DNA from: Adineta ricciae
Lineage: Eukaryota; Rotifera; Eurotatoria; Adinetida; Adinetidae
Length of the DNA stretch: 64,000 nt
Direction of reading: 5' to 3'
Assembly (NCBI GenBank): GCA_905250025.1
Contig: CAJNOJ010000436.1
Location: 1 to 64,000, forward strand
The position numbers and the translations under genes are program-made. Position 1 is the stretch's first letter. Every line of letters begins with the position of its first letter. Shown here piece by piece: positions 57,240 to 64,000 of the stretch. The notes below the pieces were generated by a model that was not told where the DNA came from, searched no databases, and was given only the letters and a program-made list of their open reading frames with translations.

Positions 57240-58395
57240 GTACTGCTAAAAAAGGCATCACTCACAGCTCTTTTTGTTCGTACAAGCCTCTTAAACCAAC
57301 GCCAAAGCGCTCGCCGGCCTCCCTCGGATCGGACACTCACGGCTAGTCGCTTATATGCACGCCTTCACTGTTTTATCTCTTTTTGATTCATTTTCGAAGC
57401 GAATAAATGAAATTCATTTTAACTACTTTTTGAAAAAGAACTCACTTTGGGTTAATGTGATTATAGGAAGGGAACTGTAGAGACTTTATGCTGTTTTCTG
57501 AACTGCTATAGCTCGAATAGGTTAGTTTTTCAAATGTTCGGAATACTATTTACATATTTTATGCTTAGCTGAGTCCAACAGTAGGACTACGAACATGCAC
57601 TTGTTTTTTTTTCATGTAGATCTATTGAAACCTCAATGAGATAATCTAACATATAGTGATCACCGATACAGAAACTACTAAGCAGTACTCGTATAAGTCT
57701 CATACTTATTCTATAGTTTACTTAAAGTGCGTTTTTTTAACCAATTTATCACTAAGTTTTATATTAAGATGTCGTAAACGATTCTGTTTGCGCACAAAGA
57801 CGAAACACCAATCAGTTCATTAGCTTCCATTACAAGAGCAGAAAGCCAAAGGGTCTTGGAAGAATCAAACAGAGAGAATTGTGGTCAGATTTGAGGCGAT
57901 TGCTATCGATAACTATTGATCAAATTCAAACAGATGCTCGTGCATTTTAAGGTTCTTGATGGAAACAGAAGGACCAATATAGGCCATGGAAAATGATTCA
58001 CAAAAAACTAATACCTGATTCTAGATCCTTGACATCGATTACCTCTTGTTTCACTTCTTCACGTCACCTAGATTATTTTTCACTATTTTAGTGAGCACTG
58101 ATTTTTCATTGGATAGGAGAGGCAAACTTTTTGCATGTCAAGCTGGTGGTTTTAACGTTGCATAAATTTTTGTTTCAGAAAAGGGAATGAACTTATCATG
58201 GCAGTGTCATTCCACAATTCTATGACCATAATTTCTTTTCTCTCCATTTACACAACAAAGGTCAGCTCAAGTCACTCTTCATCCTTAACGTGTGGTTTGT
58301 GACACGAAGTCATAAAGATAACTTAGACAGTATTTTCATTCTTTATATTTCATTGTTGAAATGGATAGTGCGATGATTCTTGATGCAAAAGATGT
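57240..58395. other. Intergenic, nothing recognised
   Basis: Contains a short GC-rich island near 57300-57345 and otherwise AT-rich DNA. No gene or element could be supported. Confidence 0.35.
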
Positions 58396-58401
58396 GTACG
58401 C

Positions 58402-58926
58402 CAGGGTCCGGCGGGACTGTCCCAATCCCATCGGGTTCGGGTCTAGGATCCCGAGCCAGACGGGATAGAGATCGGGACGAGGATGAAAATTTTCCGGACA
58501 TACTTATTCATTTCATATCGAAGTATAGCATTCTTTTAAAAAGTTTTGTTATAATCTTCAGTGTCAAATACTATTAGAAAGAGGTCGGACGTGGAGGAAA
58601 AATAACTTCTGCCTGGATAATAAAGACGTGTATAGTGATACGAACTAAATGTTAGATATCATGAGAAGAGTGTAATATATATTATTCTCGGTGGTTTGAT
58701 CTTTCTTTCCTGGTCCATATTCATTCGTTCTTATTGATCTTGTCTTAGTTCAATGTTGATCAAAAATTCATAATAACATGGAATGATATCGAATGATGTC
58801 TCATTTGATCTATATTTGAAAAATATGCCTGACAGATTCGAAAAAACAGGTTTAAGCGGGACTGGGACGGAGCTCGTCCAGTTGTAACAGGGTCGGAACA
58901 AAAAGTCTTCGTCCCGCTGGACTCTA
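58402..58926. mobile_element. Decayed hAT-type non-autonomous element (525 bp)
   Basis: The left end CAGGGTCCGGCGGGAC and the reversed right end TAGAGTCCAGCGGGAC match at 13 of 16 positions. Flanks GTGTACGC (58394-58401) and GTGTATAC (58927-58934) match at 6 of 8, consistent with an aged 8-bp target duplication. Both subterminal regions are packed with 'gggac/gtccc' words, as seen for transposase-binding subterminal repeats of hAT elements. The centre is AT-rich and non-coding. Confidence 0.6.
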
Positions 58927-59191
58927 GTGTATACTGATAGCACAACGTTTTAATTTATTTCTTCCTTCCAGACCGCAGCGCCTTTGTAGAAAACACGCGT
59001 TTAGATACTTCTCCATTGATAAAAAAACAAAAAGAAAAAGAATGCTAAAGTGCATTAATATCTAGTGAAGTATGGTCACATAGTATGTGTACTCCGCATA
59101 TACGTGAGACTGTCACAGAGAGGCACTCAGAAAAACATCTGCATTTCTATCATCTGATATTGCTCACATTCAAGAATACTGATAATCAATT

Positions 59192-59280
59192 CAGAGATGG
59201 GAACTCAGGGAGTATCCAGCTCTAACTCCACTCTAACTCCGGTCAAAAATTCGCCAACTCTGGAGTTAACTTCATCTCTG
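59192..59280. mobile_element. Miniature hAT element (89 bp) with perfect 8-bp target duplication
   Basis: Ends are CAGAGATG and CATCTCTG, exact inverted repeats with the CAGAG start common in hAT transposons. The 8 bases AATCAATT occur directly on both sides (59184-59191 and 59281-59288). The interior is made of 'ctctaactcc' and 'aactctggagtt' words. No coding capacity; mobilisation in trans is inferred. The perfect duplication suggests a recent insertion. Confidence 0.85.
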
Positions 59281-59299
59281 AATCAATTATTGATTTCGA

Positions 59300-60410
59300 A
59301 GCAAACTTCTGCCGCAAGGAGATTCTTATATCATAATCCCCTCTACACGTTTCGCAAAACACTCTTATGGAAAGAGTACACAACTAAAAACTACTAAATT
59401 ATGACCGACATATAAGCTGCTACAATACGCGAGTCTGATGGAAACATAGAAGCACGAGAACGGATAGAAGTCTAAATTCAAGAGAGATCTAATCTACTTT
59501 TAAACTTTCTTTAGAATGAAATGCTATCGGGAACAGCTAGTCATTCTTCGTGGCCCTTGTGGGACGCCACTCATGACCAGCCGCTCCGAAACCGTCATTC
59601 CCATCATGCAACCGAGCGTCTTCGTACTCTAACGACAACGAAAGTGATTTTCTCTTTTTCGACCTCATTCGCAAATTTCAAAGTCGTCAATACTCGGTTT
59701 GCTCCGCTTACAGCTGGAAAATCCGGCAGCTAGAGATTTTCACCATACTGCTCGATTTACCCACGCAGTAATATGTTTTTAGTAAATTGATGGAGCAACT
59801 TTTAATACAAAAGCCAAAAATATCACTTGATGTACAGCTTAAAAGGGTATAGGTAGCGCCTAACGAAGATCTTCAAAACACTAGGACAGCTTCTTAGCCC
59901 TTCACGACGGTATTGTTTTCGAGAGTATCTTATGCGAAGAACAAATTTTCACAATATGTATATTCTTCTACTTTATTATGTCTTGTATTTGTTCCTATCA
60001 TAGCCAAGTACTTGGAGAGGCGTGTCATTACCACAATTATATTAACACACATATCCAACTGTATCTGATTCTTAGCGACAAACGTTCCTTCGTCAATAAA
60101 CAACCAGTGGCCATTATAGCATCCACCCATCCTGGAAAAGTGAAAGCAGCATAGAAACGCTAAAAGAGCCTGCGTTGTATGTGAATGATGTTTCATTAGC
60201 GCTAAGGAAGTATCTCGTCTTTTTAACCAGTTAGAAATCACCTTCTCTTGAGAATTCAATGGTATCCGTGATACAGGACTTGAACACTCAGGAGCACTAC
60301 TATAGCCACTAGAGGGGCATACTATGACGAGCGACCGACAAACGCATATGTATTCGATTTTTCCGTGACCTTTTTGGATATGACCCTCCTCTCAGTCGAG
60401 GTAACAAAAG
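59300..60410. other. Region without recognised genes
   Basis: The plus-strand frame at 59521-59733 and the minus-strand frame at 60259-59930 are open but show no domain, signal peptide or repeat conservation. A phrase near 59525 ('atcgggaacagctagtc') resembles 56885 ('accgggagcagctcgtc'), suggesting another minor repeat. Confidence 0.35.
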
Positions 60411-60414
60411 ACTA

Positions 60415-60610
60415 TTGATTTATACACAACTTGATGTGCTCTATAATGTGAGCTAATAAAAAAGAATACTTGTAACAACAATTGGTTCTCCAGAGTCATG
60501 CTTTTTTTTTAGAAAATCCCACTTTAAGAGCCTATAGGGGTAGTTTCGATATGGGTAGGTCCACTATGCTTTATTAAAATATCGATTAACCAGTTGGAAA
60601 AGTGTCCCCG
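60415..60610 (-). repeat. Interspersed repeat, copy 2 (inverted relative to 56140-56365)
   Basis: Reverse-complement partner of 56140-56365, diverged and with small gaps. No terminal repeats or target duplication were recognised, so its class is unknown. Confidence 0.6.
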
Positions 60611-60788
60611 TCAGAATAAATAGTGAATCTTATACCAAAACAGATTGCAGATTCGGATTTAGCGAAAAAAAACTGAGTAGGACCATATATATTTCAAGCG
60701 ATTTGCAAATGTTTCATTTTCTCCAGTTATCAAAACTAGCGTTATTCAGAAATATTCAATCCGTCATATTTCAACAGCATGACTGGCG

Positions 60789-61124
60789 GGCATCGGTGTG
60801 AAGCTAGCGCCATTTGGCTATCACCACGAAACTAAGAATATTGCGAAAATGAAATTCCGTCCGTAAAAACTAGTCTATTCGATTCAGAATTTAGTTTTGT
60901 ATTGAACGGTGCCGCTTTTATTCATGGACAAACGAATGGAAATATGTACTTATTGAACAAAAACTAAAAATCGAGGGAAGCTCCGCCTCAACCGTTTGTG
61001 CGTGAATAAAAGTGGTACCGTTCGATGTAGGATTCAATTCTGAATCGAATGGACTATTTTTGATGGACGGGAATTCATTTTCACAAAATTCTTAGTTTCG
61101 TGGTGTCACCTTCACACTGATGCC
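60789..61124. repeat. Foldback element (about 336 bp)
   Basis: The left arm (60789-about 60935) and right arm (about 60985-61124) are inverted copies at roughly 80% or better, from the outer 'ggcatcggtgtgaag' through 'ccacgaaactaagaat' and 'ccattcgattcagaatt' to 'cgaacggtaccacttttattca'. The spacer is about 50 bp and carries a small 'gaggc..gctccgcctca' hairpin. No clear target duplication is visible. It lies about 270 bp upstream of the ATRAID gene. Confidence 0.75.
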
Positions 61125-61388
61125 TGTTTGAACCTCTGATACATACGTAAAACTAAAATCACAAGTAAATTTATTCTCGTAATCTATTTTCTTTTTTTTT
61201 CAACCTATCTCGATCATAATCGAAAGTCATATGTATTTTTCTGTTTATTGCGATTTAAGTTGCGTTGTTTTTTGCTGTGTACATATGTATAGAAAACAAA
61301 GAGCAAGCCATTCATTGCATTTATTATATTAAAAGAACACTGGTTTTATTCAACGTATTCATTGAGTGAAATAATTCTATTTCAGATA

Positions 61389-62054
61389 ATGATTTCTATT
61401 CTATATACCATCTTATTTCTTCTTGGTAAATTCCGAATAGATGCAGAGATATCTGTATGTGCTGGAAAAAATGCAACTAGTTCATATGTTGTTAACTATT
61501 GCGCAGAACAAGGTGGCGAAATTAAACTTCGATGCTGTCTTTCATCTGAAAACGATACATTTATAGCGATTGATTCGACAGACTCAGATTACACTTCAGT
61601 TCCTGATTTCTTTCAAGATATAAATTTCAATTTAAGTGTGGTTGATTTGCGTTCAAATCCTGAACTTACACCAGCAAATAAAACTGATTTTCTTACTTTG
61701 CAGTATCTTAATACGCTTATTTTACCTGAACAATTTGATTGCCCAGGCGGATATGATGTATGGGAGAACATTACGAAAACAAATACAAATGATTCATTGC
61801 CAGTTGGGAATCTTTGTATTGGGCAAAAAAATTATTGCTCAAATGCAATAGATGTATGTGTTCAAGAAAACTCAGATTGTATTCCAAATGGACCAAATTT
61901 TTTTCTATGTTTATGTAAAATTAATTATCACGGTTACAAATGTTTGCGATATGGAAACTTTCCAAGTGGAATATTTTTTGGCACAACTGCTTGCGTAACT
62001 ATTGTTGCGAGTGCCTTGCTTTATTGGACACAACGACGACATGTTAAAAAATAA
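61389..62054 (+). CDS. ATRAID: ATRAID (all-trans retinoic acid-induced differentiation factor) orthologue
   Basis: The ATG at 61389 starts a signal peptide (MISILYTILFLLGKF). The 221-aa length is close to vertebrate ATRAID. Conserved landmarks in order: LRCCLSSENDTFIAID (the RCC motif), VVDLRSNPELTPANKTDFLT, LQYLNTLILPEQFDCPGG, NLCIGQKNYCSN, an EGF-like module with ENSDCIPNGPNFFLCLC and YHGYKCLRYG, and one C-terminal membrane helix ending WTQRRHVKK. In vertebrates this lysosomal/secretory-pathway membrane protein is linked to differentiation and bisphosphonate response; its basic role is not settled. A TTTCAG acceptor just before the ATG could mean a 5' untranslated exon. No lesion is seen. 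Confidence 0.92.
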   Translation: MISILYTILFLLGKFRIDAEISVCAGKNATSSYVVNYCAEQGGEIKLRCCLSSENDTFIAIDSTDSDYTSVPDFFQDINFNLSVVDLRSNPELTPANKTDFLTLQYLNTLILPEQFDCPGGYDVWENITKTNTNDSLPVGNLCIGQKNYCSNAIDVCVQENSDCIPNGPNFFLCLCKINYHGYKCLRYGNFPSGIFFGTTACVTIVASALLYWTQRRHVKK

Positions 62055-62069
62055 ATTTTCGTTTTTTTT

Positions 62070-63120
62070 CACTTGGCACACACACAATGCAATCCCAGAA
62101 CTTTTTATTCCCTCGACTGAAAGGAGGTTCATGTCGATAAAAAAATGGTAAAAAAACTAAAATTCGTTTGAGAGTGTGTGTTTGTCGCTGGTCAAAGGTC
62201 AACTTTTAGTGATATGATGAAAACTATATCAAACATGCATTGGGAGGGGTGTTGAGGGTTGATATTCGTTGTAGAAAGCATCGATGTTAGCGGCAATAGC
62301 GAAGGCGGTCGAAGGACGTCTGAGCGATCGAAGAGAATTATGCACACGTGGTATACATTTATGAGTGTTACAGTAGCTACAGAGAATCGATGTAGTCAAT
62401 CAAAAGCGATGCAGGATTTGAAAACATTGAAAACGACCTCGAAGGTGGATCAGAGTGAAAGGATGAGTAAACGAGAAGATATAATATATAGGCTGACGTG
62501 TGAGAGTGGCAATGAAGTCTATAAATGAGCGACTGGAATGGAGAATAAATATCGGAGTAAACAAAAATTAATCAAACTCCTATTGCAGAAATCAGATTCA
62601 GTAACATCTTTGCATAGAAAACTGCAACCGAAGCTACCGTGTTGTGCAATGGAAAACCGAAAAGATAAGGAGCGCAAGTGTAGAAATTTTAAGCATATTG
62701 ATTTTTCTACCCAGTAGAATTTCTCCGTATGTCATGCGTTCGTCATAGATATTTCGTATTTGTCATCGAATACCCACGCTAATGGCATATAATGAAAGCG
62801 CCTAAATACCTGCACCAGAATTCCTGCTTTAAGCAAAATCTCAACTGTCGCTCAGAAAGCTCTTTAAAACCATTCCGTATCACAACCGAATGTCCCCGCA
62901 GTTCCAATCGCTCGGCAGCCTGAACGAGTAATACCTGCATATTCATGAAAAACCCTCTCTTATACAACCACTGCTTACTATGTCGGCCATCATCTCTTAC
63001 AAATGCATGAGAAATAGCACAGATCTTGATTCGCATGGAACCAGACGATCACACAAGAGAAGCGATGAGTGGTGATCCGCAGAATCGCCACTCATCGCTT
63101 GCATCACACAACCTTTGACA
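62070..63120. repeat. Repeat block related to 29980-30560, with strong hairpin at the end
   Basis: 62150-62260 ('ggtcaaaggtcaactttt', 'gtgttgagggttgatattcgttgtag') resembles 30020-30110 and 46940-47030. At 63061-63100 'gcgatgagtggtgat' is followed by a short loop and its complement 'aatcgccactcatcgc'; a decayed form is at 30523-30560 and 47444-47480. The family is unclassified. The minus frame 63036-62779 (MRIKICAISHAFVRDDGRHS) lies inside and may be a relic of a coding part, but no domain is seen. Confidence 0.5.
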
Positions 63121-63376
63121 AGGGCTATTGTATGAAGAAATATCCTCAAGATAATTCGGAAAAACCAAAACTTCTTGCAATCTCAAAATCAACCCAATTC
63201 CAAAACACTCGAGCAGATTCCTACATATACACGATCAAAACAAAATCTTCATTCATATCCAAAGAGTAAAAGCAACGATCCTCACAGTTCCTCGCTGTCT
63301 CATTCAATGAGCACAGCAATTCCTTATTCACTGATAAAAAAAAGCGTAGAATGATAAACCTTTTTACCATTTATCA

Positions 63377-63556
63377 AAATGCAACGATAGAAATACCCTT
63401 CGGCACCGTTTATCACACTATGTTAAACTCTTTGATCTACTAATTAAAACAGTGAATAAAACGGTTTATCAAAACCAAATACTCGTTACAGAAGAGTTTA
63501 TCGAGCCGTTTATACGTTTCAAAAACTATCAAAGGGTATTTCTATCGTTGCATTTT
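63377..63556. repeat. Palindromic element
   Basis: 'aaaatgcaacgatagaaat' followed by 'accctt' at 63377-63401 is repeated exactly inverted at 63532-63556. The region between also holds 'aaaacggtttatcaaaac' and 'gccgtttata'-like words in both orientations. It may extend to about 63355-63580. Probably a miniature inverted-repeat element; no target duplication was assigned. Confidence 0.6.
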
Positions 63557-63692
63557 CCTAAACTCTTACGAAGGGTTTTTCATATTCCAAAACCATTTTA
63601 TTTTGGAACACATATTCGTTCATCAAGGGGTATATGAAAATTAGATGCTGTTATTTTACCGTCGGTGTAACTGATCAACTCCAAAAAGGTCA

Positions 63693-63860
63693 GACCGAAG
63701 GGTATATCAGACGGTTAGTCACTTCCATGTGCTGGACAAAGGTAGACCGAAGAGTATATCAGACGGTTGGTCACTTCCATGTGCTGGACAAAGGTAGATC
63801 GAAGAGTATATCAGACGGTTGGTCACTTCCATGTACTGGACAAAGGTAGATCGAAGAGTT
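63693..63860 (+). repeat. Tandem repeat, 52-bp unit, 3.2 copies
   Basis: Units at 63693-63744, 63745-63796 and 63797-63848 share 'cgaag.gtatatcagacggt' and 'cacttccatgt.ctggacaa' with 2-3 substitutions each, followed by 12 bp of a fourth. The unit length is not a multiple of three, so the open frame across it is not evidence of coding. Confidence 0.9.
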
Positions 63861-64000
63861 GTTTCGAGCATTCAACACGATGAATGCATTATATCAGAAT
63901 TGCACTGGCGCATCTGCTCCTCTATAAACACATGGAGCAAAAAGGTAGAAAAGAAAGAACGGCAAAGCCGAAGCTAGGAATTGCAATCAACGCAATAGCT

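Noticed and set aside
59930-60259. 109-codon minus-strand frame
   Set aside because: Open, but without a recognisable domain, signal peptide or homologous copy in the window; length alone is not enough.
63061-63100. Helitron 3' hairpin
   Set aside because: The hairpin fits, but there is no CTRR terminus at the usual 10-12 bp downstream and no Rep/helicase sequence nearby.
1-64000. CRISPR arrays, bacterial operons or a horizontally acquired bacterial cluster
   Set aside because: No regularly spaced direct repeats, no Shine-Dalgarno-type spacing and no base-composition island with several foreign genes; all recognised genes are animal-type.

Overview
The window looks like bdelloid rotifer nuclear DNA. 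It is AT-rich eukaryotic sequence with spliceosomal introns of about 50-55 bp, rhodopsin-like receptors of the divergent kind that is expanded in bdelloids, FG-GAP/VCBS repeat proteins, LDLa/EGF/7TM chimeric receptors, and a dense mixture of small decayed transposons. The taxon is inferred from protein style and gene architecture; there is no rRNA or other direct marker.

Layout. 1-4130: a foldback repeat cut by the window edge, then a decayed acidic-protein gene (minus). 4134-6890: an intact single-exon 918-aa membrane protein (minus). 6900-10500: intergenic DNA, then a frame-broken basic/coiled-coil gene (minus). 10700-15075: a decayed non-LTR retrotransposon (minus) with gag-like ORF1, APE endonuclease and reverse transcriptase pieces. 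15110-15779: the 3' end of a piggyBac element with its TTAA. 16057-17212: fragments of an unrecognised spliced gene. 17228-18987: the 5' part of a receptor locus (copy B1), joined through a single N to a mariner transposase tail. 22626-27272: a 1548-aa LDLa/EGF/7TM receptor. 27504-34506: copy A of the duplicated locus (receptor, foldback repeat, receptor pseudogene, carboxylesterase). 36739-38110: a receptor tail and the head of a membrane protein. 38643-39970: a nine-repeat VCBS protein. 43354-44800: a PAN-like, Ser/Thr-rich secreted protein. 46136-51638: the rest of copy B (B2), lying between two single Ns and between inverted mariner-type terminal repeats. 52-60 kb: mostly non-coding DNA with hAT-type miniature elements. 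61389-62054: an ATRAID orthologue. 62-64 kb: repeats.

The most informative structure is the pair of homologous 5-7 kb segments. Copy A is continuous; copy B is split in two. The window's three single-N positions (18988, 46313, 51541) coincide exactly with the ends of the B segments, and mariner-type sequence touches every N. This is either an assembly artefact caused by transposon repeats separating two haplotypes, or a real transposon-mediated rearrangement. Comparing the copies also shows reciprocal splice-site lesions in the receptor pseudogene. The most likely functional genes are the 918-aa protein, the LDLa/EGF/7TM receptor, the 305-aa receptor of copy A, the carboxylesterase of copy A, the VCBS protein, the PAN-like protein and ATRAID.
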